Shown here in pieces: positions 1 to 8,348 of a DNA stretch of 64,000 bases (position 1 is the first letter of the stretch; each line of letters opens with the position of its first letter). The notes under the pieces are model-generated. The model was not told the DNA's origin. It worked only from the letters and a program-made list of their open reading frames with translations, and searched no databases. Source of the stretch: Pseudonocardia terrae (lineage in GTDB: Bacteria > Actinomycetota > Actinomycetes > Mycobacteriales > Pseudonocardiaceae); assembly GCF_021343995.1 (NCBI RefSeq), contig NZ_JAJTTE010000021.1, positions 1 through 64,000 of the forward strand, written 5' to 3'. The translations under genes and the position numbers were made by a program.

Positions 1-72
1 CCCCGGCCGACGTACCCTTCGCGCACATCGTGCCCGGATGTACCGATCAGAGCGGATCACACGGGAGTGCGG

Positions 73-1353
73 ATGACCGAGACCGGCCAGCAGGCCACCA
101 CCGGCACACGCCATCGGCTACCGGTCAGAACGCTCGTCGCGGCCTCCATCGGCAACGCGATCGAGTGGTACGACTGGACGATCTACGCGACGTTCTCGAT
201 CTACTTCGCGACCCAGATCTTCCCGCCCGGCAACGCAGCACTGGCCCTGATCAGCACGCTCGCCACGTATGCGCTGGCCTTCTTCTTCCGGCCGCTCGGC
301 GGGTTCCTGCTCGGCCGCTTCGCCGACGTCCGCGGTCGGCGCACGGCCATGATGCTGACGATCCTGCTGATGGCAGGCGGCTCGCTCGTGATCGCGATCC
401 TGCCGACCTTCTCGATGGTCGGCTGGCTCGCCCCGGTCCTGCTGCTGCTCGCCCGCATCGCGCAGGGGATGTCGCTGGGCGGCGAGGTGTCCAACGCGTC
501 GGCCTACCTCGGCGAGGTCGCCCCGCCGAACCATCGCGGTCGCTACTCGTCCTTCTTCTACATCTCCACCGGCGCGAGCGTGCTGATCGCGAGCCTGCTG
601 GGCGTGCTCCTCGCCGGAACCCTGTCCGACGACCAGATCGCCTCCTGGGGCTGGCGGGTCCCGTTCCTGGTCGGTGGCCTGATCGGCGTCCTCGGGCTGT
701 GGATGCGCCGGACGATCCCGGAGACCGAGCAGTTCGAGACCAACAAGGCCAAGGCCAAGACGCTCAAGAACCCGCTGCTCACCACGCTGCGCGAGCACCC
801 GAAGGCCGTCGGCCAGCTCGTCGGCTTCACCCTGCTCTCGACGCTCTGCTACTACACCTTCTTCTCCGCACTGACCCCGTACGCCACCAAGTCCCGCGGC
901 GCCGACCCGTTCGACGTGTTCCTCGCGCTGTCGATCGCCACGCTGCTGTTCTGCCTGCTCCAGTACCCGATGGGCGCGCTGTCGGACCGGTTCGGCCGCA
1001 AGCCGCAGCTGCTGGTGTGGTCAGGGGCGACCGCGCTGCTGATCGTGCCGCTGTCCGCACTCGTCCGGCCCGGGGTCACCGGCCTGCTCGTGGTGTTCTG
1101 CGTGGGGCTCGGGCTCTACACGATGATGACCTCGATCGCGCCGGCGATCATGAGCGAGCTGTTCCCGACGGAGCTGCGCGGGCTGGGCATCGGCGCCTGG
1201 TACAACCTGACGGTCGCGCTGTTCGGTGGCACCGCGCCGCTGCTGATCCAGTGGTTCGGCGGGGCGTTCTTCTGGTACGTCGCCGTCGGTGCGGCGATCG
1301 CGTTCCTGACCGTGCTCACGCTGCCGGAGACGAAGGGCACGGTCCTGCGGTAG
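73..1353 (+). CDS. MFS transporter, metabolite:H+ symporter (MHS/ProP-like) type
   Basis: Twelve-helix major facilitator of 426 residues, probably a proton-coupled importer of a small carboxylate or compatible solute. The N-terminus has the MHS hallmark GNAIEWYDW in the first helix. The helix 2-3 loop reads GRFADVRGRR, and a second copy, GALSDRFGRKP, opens the C-terminal half, as expected for MFS duplication. The protein ends LPETKG, also typical of this subfamily. ATG at 73 is preferred over GTG at 67 because GGGAG lies about six bases before it. The next gene follows closely on the same strand, so co-transcription is likely. Substrate cannot be read from the sequence. Confidence 0.9.
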   Translation: MTETGQQATTGTRHRLPVRTLVAASIGNAIEWYDWTIYATFSIYFATQIFPPGNAALALISTLATYALAFFFRPLGGFLLGRFADVRGRRTAMMLTILLMAGGSLVIAILPTFSMVGWLAPVLLLLARIAQGMSLGGEVSNASAYLGEVAPPNHRGRYSSFFYISTGASVLIASLLGVLLAGTLSDDQIASWGWRVPFLVGGLIGVLGLWMRRTIPETEQFETNKAKAKTLKNPLLTTLREHPKAVGQLVGFTLLSTLCYYTFFSALTPYATKSRGADPFDVFLALSIATLLFCLLQYPMGALSDRFGRKPQLLVWSGATALLIVPLSALVRPGVTGLLVVFCVGLGLYTMMTSIAPAIMSELFPTELRGLGIGAWYNLTVALFGGTAPLLIQWFGGAFFWYVAVGAAIAFLTVLTLPETKGTVLR

Positions 1354-1372
1354 CCGTGCCAGGGTGGGAGGC

Positions 1373-2587
1373 GTGAGCCAGCCTGCGAGCTACGACGTCG
1401 CCGCCCTCCGCGCCCAGTTCCCCGCGCTGAAGTCCGGGACCGCGCACTTCGACGGTCCTGGCGGCTCGCAGACGCCCGAGCCGGTGGCCCGGGCGGTGTA
1501 CGAGGCGCTGGTCGCGCCCATCGCCAACCGCGGCACGGTCACCAAGGCCGAGCGGCACGCCGACGGGATCGTGTTGCGGGCCCGGGCCGCGATGGGGGAC
1601 CTGCTCGACGCCGACCCGCGGGGGATCGTGTTCGGGCGCAGCATGACCCAGCTGACCTTCGACCTCGCACGCACACTCGCCGAGACCTGGCGGCCGGGGG
1701 ACGAGGTCGTCGTCACGCGGCTGGACCACGACGCCAACATCCGGCCGTGGGTGCTCGCCGCGGAGACCGCCGGCGCCACGGTGCGCTGGGCGAACTTCGA
1801 CCCCGAGACGGCCGAGCTCACCGCGGCCGACGTCGCCGCCGTGCTGTCGCGCCGCACCCGCCTGGTCGCGGTGACGGGCGCGTCGAACCTCGTCGGCACG
1901 ATCCCGCCGGTCGCCGAGATCGCCGCCCTCGCGCACGACGCCGGCGCACTGACCATGGTCGACGGGGTGCACCTCACCGCGCACGCCGGGATCGACGTCT
2001 CGGAGCTCTGCGCGGACTTCTACGCCTGCTCGCCCTACAAGTTCCTCGGTCCGCACTGCGGGGTGCTGGCGGCCCGGCCGGAGCTGCTGGAGGAGCTGCG
2101 CCCCGCGAAGCTGGCGCCGAGCAGCGACGACGTCCCGGAGCGGTTCGAGCTGGGCACCCTGCCCTACGAGCTGCTCGCCGGCACCACGGCCGCGGTCGAC
2201 TTCCTCGCCGGGCTCACGGGCTCCCAGGCCGATCGGCGCACCGCCCTGCTCGAGACGATGAGCGCGATCCGGGCGCACGAGGAGCCGCTGCGCGAGCGCA
2301 TCGAGCAGGCGCTCGCCGAGCTGCCCGGCGTGCGCCTGCGGTCCCGCGCGGCGCACCGCACCCCGACGCTGCTCGTCGAGTTCACCGACCGGAACCCGGC
2401 CGACGCCTACCGCTACCTCGCCGAGCGCAGGATCAACGCCCCGGCCAGCTCCTTCTACGCCCTCGAGGCCAGCCGCCGGCTCGGCCTGGGCGACACCGGG
2501 TCGTTGCGGATCGGCCTGTCCCCGTACACCGACGACTCCGACGTCGACCGGCTCCTCGACGGTCTCGCCTCGTTCGTGGCCCTCTGA
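1373..2587 (+). CDS. Cysteine desulfurase-like class V aminotransferase
   Basis: Fold-type I PLP enzyme of 404 residues in the SufS-like class V family that includes uncharacterised cysteine-desulfurase-like proteins. The PLP lysine is in SPYKFLGPH; upstream are LDHDANIRPW (cofactor ring stacking) and a VDGVH stretch with the cofactor aspartate. I do not see the flexible-loop catalytic cysteine motif of true SufS, so desulfurase activity is uncertain. It starts 19 bases after the transporter stop and is probably in the same operon. GTG 1373 is chosen because AGGG lies eight bases upstream; GTG 1364 in frame is the alternative. Confidence 0.8.
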   Translation: MSQPASYDVAALRAQFPALKSGTAHFDGPGGSQTPEPVARAVYEALVAPIANRGTVTKAERHADGIVLRARAAMGDLLDADPRGIVFGRSMTQLTFDLARTLAETWRPGDEVVVTRLDHDANIRPWVLAAETAGATVRWANFDPETAELTAADVAAVLSRRTRLVAVTGASNLVGTIPPVAEIAALAHDAGALTMVDGVHLTAHAGIDVSELCADFYACSPYKFLGPHCGVLAARPELLEELRPAKLAPSSDDVPERFELGTLPYELLAGTTAAVDFLAGLTGSQADRRTALLETMSAIRAHEEPLRERIEQALAELPGVRLRSRAAHRTPTLLVEFTDRNPADAYRYLAERRINAPASSFYALEASRRLGLGDTGSLRIGLSPYTDDSDVDRLLDGLASFVAL

Positions 2588-2788
2588 CGCGCCCGGCCAC
2601 GGCCGGGTGAGCCCGGGATCACAGAGCGGCCACCCGCAACGCGGTTGCGGGGGAGCGCCCAGCGCCCCGCCGCGTCCACGGAGGCCGCTGCGGCACGGCC
2701 GGCCGGACGGTTGGCGGCGATCTCCCGTGGCCGTTACGGTCGCCCGCGGCGTGGCCGCCTCGGCCGCCCGTGACCTGGGGGTTCTCCT

Positions 2789-3049
2789 ATGACGAGCGCA
2801 GCCGCACTGGGCGAGCTGCTCCTGAGCCGCAGCCTCGACGACCCCGAGCTGCAGGCCGTCAAGGACACCGACGGCCCCGGGGGCCGGGTCCCGGCCACCA
2901 CCCCGGACCTGCCGGTGGACCGGCTGGCGTGCGAGCTGCTGCCCACGGCCAAGAACGTCCGGGAGTTCCGGGTGGTCAACGGTTTGACCCGCGGCGCGCT
3001 CACCGACGCATTGGCCGACAAGGACGCCGGCACCGTCGTCCACGCGTGA
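2789..3049 (+). CDS. C-terminal remnant of an amino-acid-kinase-fold protein
   Basis: An 86-residue open frame with an ATG and a G-rich stretch upstream. The text around VKDTDG and the tail VVNGLTRGALTDALADK followed by AGTVVHA resemble the C-terminal part of uridylate-kinase/molybdenum-storage (MosA/B-like) proteins, where a Lys-Asp-x-Asp-Gly stretch and a C-terminal Gly-Thr are conserved. The nucleotide-binding N-terminal two thirds are absent and I find nothing similar in 2588-2788 in any frame. I infer a truncated, probably non-functional remnant. It could instead be a small unrelated hypothetical protein. Confidence 0.45.
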   Translation: MTSAAALGELLLSRSLDDPELQAVKDTDGPGGRVPATTPDLPVDRLACELLPTAKNVREFRVVNGLTRGALTDALADKDAGTVVHA

Positions 3050-3064
3050 CCCCGGCCGGTGCGG

Positions 3065-3742
3065 TCAGGCCAGCCAGCCCGGCCGCACCAGCCCGGTCTC
3101 GTACCCCAGCACCACGAGCTGAGCGCGGTCCCGCACGCCCAGCTTGACCATCGACCGGCTGACGTGCGTCTTCGCCGTGGCCGGGCTGACCACGAGCTTC
3201 TCGGCGATCTCGTCGTTGGACAGACCCGCCGCGACCAGCGCGAGCACCTCGCGCTCGCGGCCGGTCAGCGCGTCGAGCCTGCGGTCGGGCGCGGGCGGGC
3301 GGGACCGCGCGGCGAACTCCTCGACGAGCCGGCGGGTCACGCCGGGCGAGAGCAGCGCCTCCCCGGCGTGAACCACCCGCACCGCGTGCAGCAGCTCGGC
3401 CGGCTCGGTGTCCTTGACCAGGAACCCGCTCGCCCCGGAGCGCAGCGCCTCGAAGATGTAGGCGTCCTCGGCGAAGGTCGTCAGCACGACGACCCGGACG
3501 CCGGACAGCCGCGGATCGGCCACGATGTCCCTGGTCGCCGCGAGCCCGTCGCGCCCGGGCATCCGGATGTCCATGAGCACGACGTCGGGCCGGGTGTCGC
3601 GGCAGACCCGCAGCACCGCCTCGCCGTCCTCGGCCTCGCCGGCGACCTCGAGGTCCGCCGCCGATCCGAGCAGGGCCCGGAACCCGGCCCGGACCAGCGC
3701 CTGGTCGTCGGCCAGCACGACCCTGATCACGCCGGCACTCAC
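3065..3742 (-). CDS. NarL/FixJ-type response regulator
   Basis: DNA-binding response regulator of 225 residues. The receiver domain (about residues 6-125) has the acidic pair DD at 12-13, the phospho-acceptor Asp58 in LMDIRMPG and Lys in FLVKD. A LuxR-type helix-turn-helix follows (about 155-220, LTGREREVLALVAAGLSNDEIA). Its GTG start overlaps the kinase stop by four bases (GTGA), so the two are translationally coupled. The pair resembles DesKR/LiaSR-type envelope or nitrate/stress systems; the signal is not evident. GTG at 3730 is a less likely start. Confidence 0.92.
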   Translation of the reverse strand: MSAGVIRVVLADDQALVRAGFRALLGSAADLEVAGEAEDGEAVLRVCRDTRPDVVLMDIRMPGRDGLAATRDIVADPRLSGVRVVVLTTFAEDAYIFEALRSGASGFLVKDTEPAELLHAVRVVHAGEALLSPGVTRRLVEEFAARSRPPAPDRRLDALTGREREVLALVAAGLSNDEIAEKLVVSPATAKTHVSRSMVKLGVRDRAQLVVLGYETGLVRPGWLA

Positions 3743-4932
3743 CCTGCCTCCTCCTCGCCCGGCGGCCCCACCGGCGCCGGGCGGGGACCGGTCAGGGGCA
3801 GCACCGCCTCCACCCGGAACCCGCCGCCCGGGGCCCGTCCGTGGGACAGCGTGCCGCCCAGGGCGGTCGCGCGCTCGTGCATTCCGACGAGCCCCGCGCC
3901 GCCCTCGCCGGCCCGGGCGGACGGGCCCGCACCGTCGTCGTCGACGACGACCCGGAGCGCGCCGCCCACCTCGGTCACCTTCACCAGCGCGCGGGCCGCC
4001 CCGGCGTGCTTGCGGACGTTGGTCAGCGCCTCCTGCACGATCCGGTAGGCGGCGAGGTCGACGCTCGGCGGCAGGGCCCGGACGTCGGCGTCGACCGCGG
4101 TGCTGACGGCCAGGCCGGCGGCCTCGTTGTCGGCCACGAGCCGGTCGAGCATCCCCAGCCCGGCCGTGGGCGCGCGCGGCGGCTCGTCGTCCACCCCGCG
4201 CAGCACCCCGAGGGTGGAGCGCATCTCGCGCAGCAGGTCCCGGCTGGCGTCCTTGATCGTGGCCAGCGCCCGCCGGGCCTGCTCGGGGTCGTCGTCGAGC
4301 AGGTAGAGGGCGACGCCGGCCTGCACGTTGATCAGCGAGACGTGGTGGCCGAGCACGTCGTGCAGCTCGCGGGCGATCCGCAGGCGCTCCTCGCCGGCCT
4401 GCCGGCGCGCGGTCTCCTCGCGGGCCGCCCGGGCCTGGGCGCGGCGCTCGGTGCGGGCCCGCCACAACTCGCAGCCGGCGACGTATGCGGCCAGCCACGC
4501 CAGCCAGCCCAGTCGGCCCTCGATCCCCGCGAGGCCGCCGCGGACCCCGATCTGGATCGCCAGCCCGGCGAGCACCGCGACGACGGTGGTGGCGTAGGCG
4601 ACCCGCCGGTGCCCGTGGACGATCGCCTCGGCCAGCGCGACCAGCGAGGGCACGACCACGGGCCCGAACGGGTAGCCGAGGGCGAGGTAGACCAGCAGCA
4701 CCGCCGTGCAGGCGACCAGCACCGCGGGCGGGTGCGCCCGGCGGACGACGAGCAGCAGCGGGCCCAGCACGATCAGCGCGATGCCGAGGGCGTCGACCGG
4801 GCGAGCCGTCGGCACGAAGCGCGACACGTTGAGCTCGGCGACCAGCCCCACGACCAGCCAGGCGGCCGGGGTCAGGACGGTGTGCGGCACGCTCTGCCAC
4901 GAGCGCCGCAGCAGGCCGACCAACCAGGACAC
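3739..4932 (-). CDS. Sensor histidine kinase, DesK/NarX type (HisKA_3)
   Basis: Membrane histidine kinase of 397 residues. About five hydrophobic segments fill residues 20-155 without an obvious extracellular domain, suggesting intramembrane sensing. The HisKA_3 dimerisation helix carries His191 in RELHDVLGHHVSL. The ATPase domain has the N box EALTNVRKHA and a G box around DDDGAG and GLVGMHERA. It phosphorylates the overlapping downstream regulator by inference. The region upstream (4933-5123) is shared with the divergent DUF1707 gene. Confidence 0.92.
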   Translation of the reverse strand: MSWLVGLLRRSWQSVPHTVLTPAAWLVVGLVAELNVSRFVPTARPVDALGIALIVLGPLLLVVRRAHPPAVLVACTAVLLVYLALGYPFGPVVVPSLVALAEAIVHGHRRVAYATTVVAVLAGLAIQIGVRGGLAGIEGRLGWLAWLAAYVAGCELWRARTERRAQARAAREETARRQAGEERLRIARELHDVLGHHVSLINVQAGVALYLLDDDPEQARRALATIKDASRDLLREMRSTLGVLRGVDDEPPRAPTAGLGMLDRLVADNEAAGLAVSTAVDADVRALPPSVDLAAYRIVQEALTNVRKHAGAARALVKVTEVGGALRVVVDDDGAGPSARAGEGGAGLVGMHERATALGGTLSHGRAPGGGFRVEAVLPLTGPRPAPVGPPGEEEAG

Positions 4933-5123
4933 ACCCGCACCCTAGAGCGCGGCGCGACCCGGTCGCCTCGGTCCGCGGGGGACCTCCGGCGTACTCCCGG
5001 GGGCGTACGCCACCGCCCTGCGGACCCCCTCGCGGGGCAGTGCAGGTCCCGCCCGCGGGGCGACGTGCCCGGCGCCACTCCCCGGCACCGTGGAGGCACA
5101 CCACGCGAACACCTGGGGACATC

Positions 5124-5564
5124 GTGAACGAGAGCACCGACCGCGCCGATCGCACCGAGAGCACCGTCCGCACCGACCTGCGGCTCTCCGACGCCGACCG
5201 CGAGGCCGTCGCCGACCGCATCCGGGCGGCCGCCGCCGAAGGGCGGCTGACCCTCGAGGAGGCCGACGAGCGCCAGCAGGCCGCCTACGCCGCGAAGGTC
5301 GAGGCCGACCTGCTCCCGCTGACAGCCGACCTGCCGGCCCCGCCGCCCCCGCCGCCGGGCCTGCGGACCCTGTCGCCCGACGCCCGGCGCCGGCTGATGA
5401 TCCACGCCGGCATCGCGCTGGCCGTGGTCGCGATCGTCCTGGTGCGGTGGGTGGCCGGGCCGGTGTCGTTCTTCTGGCCGGGCGGGCCGATCTTCTGGAT
5501 CGCCGTCAGCGTCGCGGCGCACTACTGGTTCGCGACCCGCCGGCGCGCGGCTCAGCCGCGCTGA
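5124..5564 (+). CDS. DUF1707 domain membrane protein
   Basis: A 146-residue protein with an N-terminal DUF1707 domain (about residues 15-65: LRLSDADREAVADRI, then RLTLEEADERQQAAYAAK), a proline run, and two hydrophobic segments near the C-terminus. DUF1707 is a short helical SHOCT-like domain common at actinobacterial N-termini; its role is unknown. GTG 5124 follows GGGGAC with normal spacing; the open frame extends further upstream without family similarity. The 3' end overlaps the convergent aldolase gene by 13 bases. It is divergent from the two-component operon and may be its target. Confidence 0.85.
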   Translation: MNESTDRADRTESTVRTDLRLSDADREAVADRIRAAAAEGRLTLEEADERQQAAYAAKVEADLLPLTADLPAPPPPPPGLRTLSPDARRRLMIHAGIALAVVAIVLVRWVAGPVSFFWPGGPIFWIAVSVAAHYWFATRRRAAQPR

Positions 5565-6214
5565 GCGCCGGGCTGCCCGTAGGTCCGCAGCTGCTCGCCG
5601 ACGGCGGCCAGCTCGTCGTCGGCGAGCAGTGTGGGCTCGCCGAGCAGCCGCGCCTGGTGGTACAGCCGGCACAGCCACTCCAGCGTCACGGCCCGGTCGA
5701 ACGCCCGGGCGAGCGTGTCGCCGCAGGTCGTGGCGCCGTGGTTGCGCAACAGGACCGCGCTGCGCCCCGCCATCGCCCGCACGCTCGCCTCGGCCAGCTC
5801 GGCCGACCCGTACCGCTCGTACGGCGCGACCCGCACCGGGCCGCCGAGCTGCATGACCAGGTAGTGGATGCCCGGCAGCTCGTCGACCAGCGTGGACAGC
5901 GCCGTCGCGTACAGCGGGTGCGTGTGGACGACGGCCCGCGCCCCGGTCCCCCCGTACACCGCGAGATGCATGGGCAGCTCGGACGAGGGGACCGGCCCCT
6001 CCTCGACCGCGTGCCCGCCGAGATCGACCACGCACACCCCCGCCGGGGTCAGCGCGTCGTAGTCGACCCCGGTCGGCGTGATCGCGACCAGGTCGCCACG
6101 GCGCTCGCTCACGTTGCCCGAGGTACCCACCGTGAGCCCCGCGGCGGCCATCCGCCGGCAGCACTCCACGATCCGCACCCGCTCGTCCGCCAGCAGCACA
6201 CCGTCTCCTGTCAC
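5552..6214 (-). CDS. Class II aldolase/adducin family protein (FucA-like)
   Basis: Zinc-dependent class II aldolase of 220 residues, the size of L-fuculose-1-phosphate aldolase. Zinc ligands are recognisable: Glu79 in SSELPMH, His97 and His99 in VHTHP and His159 in RNHG. TSGNVS near residue 31 matches the phosphate-binding N-terminal loop. It would cleave or form a sugar-phosphate C-C bond giving dihydroxyacetone phosphate and an aldehyde; the precise substrate is not assignable. GTG start at 6214 with AAGGGA nine bases upstream. No sugar kinase or isomerase is nearby. Confidence 0.85.
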   Translation of the reverse strand: MTGDGVLLADERVRIVECCRRMAAAGLTVGTSGNVSERRGDLVAITPTGVDYDALTPAGVCVVDLGGHAVEEGPVPSSELPMHLAVYGGTGARAVVHTHPLYATALSTLVDELPGIHYLVMQLGGPVRVAPYERYGSAELAEASVRAMAGRSAVLLRNHGATTCGDTLARAFDRAVTLEWLCRLYHQARLLGEPTLLADDELAAVGEQLRTYGQPGAQRG

Positions 6215-6470
6215 GCTCCGTCATCCCTTCGCGGCAATGGTAACCGTCCGTGGTGCGGTCGTGACACCGCTCGGCACTCCGGCGATCGGGCGAGCGGCAC
6301 GATCCGACCGCCCGTCGCGGGATCGACTCCGTCCGTCGGAACGCGGTGCGACCGTTGCGCGCCAGGCGTCACCTGTTCGTGGAGCCGGTCGTTCATCCGA
6401 TCGTGCACAGCGCGTCGGAAACCTCCCCGGTCCGCACCGCCGCCCCCGCCAATCGGTCATGGGGTGCGTG

Positions 6471-7340
6471 ATGGCGAACCACACCCTGCCCCCGCGGACC
6501 CGCCGGTCCGCCCCGCGCCGGCGTTCCCGGTCCGGGCTCGTCCTCTGGGCCGGCTTCGGCGTCGTGGCCGCGCTGGCGATCGTCCTGGTCGTCGGGCTGC
6601 TGCTCGGCGGCGCCCCCTCGCCGCTCGCGCAGCAGGGCGGCCCCTCGCCCTCGGGCACCGGCCCGGTCGCGGCGGCCGTCGACCCGGCCGCGCTGCAGGA
6701 GAGCACCACCTACACGACGCTGCAGGGCACCGTGCCCGACCCGGCGCCGCAGCAGACCACGGACGGCCGGGTCGCGCACCCCGTCCGGGAGACCATGGTC
6801 CACGACGCCCCGGGCGGCACCCCGATCGCCCGAATGCCGGTGACGCAGATCGGCGACACGTGGCTCCCCGTGATCGCGCAGCAGGGCGACTGGGCGCAGG
6901 TCCTGCTGCCCTCACGGCCCAGTTCCTCGACGGGCTGGCTGCCGATGGCCGATCTCGACGTGAAGACCACGCCCTATCGCATCGCCGTGCACCTCGGCTC
7001 CATGAAGCTGGAGCTGTTCGAGGACGGCACCCGGATCGCGCAGTGGACGGTCGGCATCGGCAAGCCCTCGGCGCCGACCCCCACCGGCCGCACCTTCCTG
7101 CTCGGCGCGTTCAGCGACGACCAGCAGAAGTACTCGCCGGTGATCCTTCCGCTGGGCACGCACAGCCCCACGCACGACACCTTCGGCGGCGGTCCGGGGA
7201 CCGTCGCCATCCACACCTGGCCGACCGCGGACGTGTTCGGCACCCCCACCAGCGACGGCTGCATCCGCGTCCCCGCGGACGCGCTGCGCCAGCTCCAAGA
7301 GGTGCCCCTCGGCACGCTCGTGACGATCGACGAAGCATGA
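6471..7340 (+). CDS. L,D-transpeptidase (YkuD family), membrane anchored
   Basis: Cell-wall cross-linking enzyme of 289 residues. A basic N-terminus and one membrane anchor (about 22-45) precede a Ser/Pro-rich linker and an SH3-like stretch (about 105-165). The catalytic YkuD domain ends with the signature HTWPTADVFG then SDGCIRVP, containing the active-site cysteine and the preceding His. It makes 3-3 peptidoglycan cross-links on the outer face. ATG 6471 is chosen with GGGG six bases before; ATG 6459 is an in-frame alternative. The stop overlaps an upstream in-frame ATG of the next gene, so the two are probably one operon. Confidence 0.88.
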   Translation: MANHTLPPRTRRSAPRRRSRSGLVLWAGFGVVAALAIVLVVGLLLGGAPSPLAQQGGPSPSGTGPVAAAVDPAALQESTTYTTLQGTVPDPAPQQTTDGRVAHPVRETMVHDAPGGTPIARMPVTQIGDTWLPVIAQQGDWAQVLLPSRPSSSTGWLPMADLDVKTTPYRIAVHLGSMKLELFEDGTRIAQWTVGIGKPSAPTPTGRTFLLGAFSDDQQKYSPVILPLGTHSPTHDTFGGGPGTVAIHTWPTADVFGTPTSDGCIRVPADALRQLQEVPLGTLVTIDEA

Positions 7341-7360
7341 TCACGAAAGGGACCCGACGC

Positions 7361-8209
7361 GTGAAGACCTCCAAGTTTGCCGGTGCCGGTGCGGCCGCGG
7401 TGGGTGCGGCCACGGCCGCGGCGGTGCTGCTGCTCGGCTCCACCGCCGCGTCCGCGGAACCCACCGTGGACTCGTCCGCGTACGTCTTCCGGACGGACGG
7501 CCTGCTGTCGATCAGCCCGAGCCCGTACGCCGAGTCGCGCGACGGCGACCACGACCGGCAGAGCGTGGCCGACGTGGCCGCACTCCCGCTGCACGGCAAG
7601 CCGGGTATCGGCCTGTCGGCGCTGGTCGCCGAGGCCGAGGGGCACCGTGCCGAGGCGACGGTGGCGAAGGTGAACCTGCTCGACGTTCTCAGGGCCGAGG
7701 CCTTCCGCACCTGGTGCGACGGCGCGGACGGCGGGTCCGCGGGCGTCGACCTCGTGAACGCCTCGGTCCTCGGGACCCCGGTGAAGGCGCCGGCCGAGGA
7801 GCAGAAGTTCGACGTGTCGCCGCTCCTGCAGATCACGCTCAACCAGCAGGACCGGGACGACGACTCGATCACGGTCACCGGCTTCACGCTCACCCTGCTG
7901 CCGAACCGGGACGACCCGAAGCGCCAGCTCAACAAGGAGGAGCAGGAGGTCGCACCGGAGCTGATCGGTCTGGTCACCGGGCAGCTCCCGGACCTGCAGA
8001 AGACCCCGCTGAAGACGGTCGACGACCTGGTCAAGGCGCTCTCGCCGAAGGGTGACCTGCTGAAGATCACGGTCGGGTCCGTGACCTGCGCCCTGGAGGA
8101 GAAGGCGAAGGACCACGCGGCCGAGCCGGTGGTGAAGAAGCACGAGCCGGAGCCCGGCGAGGCGCCGCGCCCCGAGGTCGTGCGGAAGAACCTGCCCGTG
8201 ACCGGCTGA
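7361..8209 (+). CDS. Secreted protein ending in a bare LPVTG motif
   Basis: A 282-residue exported protein of unknown function. A signal peptide with Ala-rich core ends at about ASA-EP. The body contains two cysteines (in WCDGA and VTCALEE) and resembles the actinobacterial secreted 'choice-of-anchor' proteins in general style. The last five residues are LPVTG and the stop follows directly; there is no hydrophobic helix or basic tail as sortase substrates need. GTG 7361 is chosen because AAAGGGA precedes it and the signal peptide starts there; ATG 7337 overlaps the transpeptidase stop. It follows a cell-wall transpeptidase, consistent with a surface role. Confidence 0.75.
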   Translation: MKTSKFAGAGAAAVGAATAAAVLLLGSTAASAEPTVDSSAYVFRTDGLLSISPSPYAESRDGDHDRQSVADVAALPLHGKPGIGLSALVAEAEGHRAEATVAKVNLLDVLRAEAFRTWCDGADGGSAGVDLVNASVLGTPVKAPAEEQKFDVSPLLQITLNQQDRDDDSITVTGFTLTLLPNRDDPKRQLNKEEQEVAPELIGLVTGQLPDLQKTPLKTVDDLVKALSPKGDLLKITVGSVTCALEEKAKDHAAEPVVKKHEPEPGEAPRPEVVRKNLPVTG

Positions 8210-8239
8210 GGGGCCTCAGCGGGCGTTCTCGCGCACTCC

Positions 8240-8310
8240 GGTCCCATAACGCGAGCTCCGGGCCTGCTGGAGCGCGTCATGGTCCCATGACGCAAACTCC
8301 GGGCCTGCTG
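8240..8310 (+). repeat. Two imperfect 30-bp direct repeats
   Basis: Positions 8240-8269 and 8281-8310 share GGTCCCAT and then CTCCGGGCCTGCTG, differing at about four of thirty bases. They fill the space after the LPVTG gene and may represent a short intergenic repeat family. Confidence 0.6.
8274..8293. repeat. Perfect 9-bp inverted repeat
   Basis: GCGTCATGG, a two-base TC centre, then CCATGACGC form a perfect palindrome between convergent genes. It could be a protein-binding site or a remnant of a repeat element; it lacks the stem length and T-run of a terminator. Confidence 0.5.
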
Positions 8311-8348
8311 CGGTGCGGCCCCGGCCCCGCCCGTTCCCGGGAACCTCC

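Noticed and set aside
5090..8209. 1039-residue frame spanning the aldolase and transpeptidase region
   Set aside because: Only its last part (from 7361) is a real gene; the rest overlaps recognised genes in other frames.
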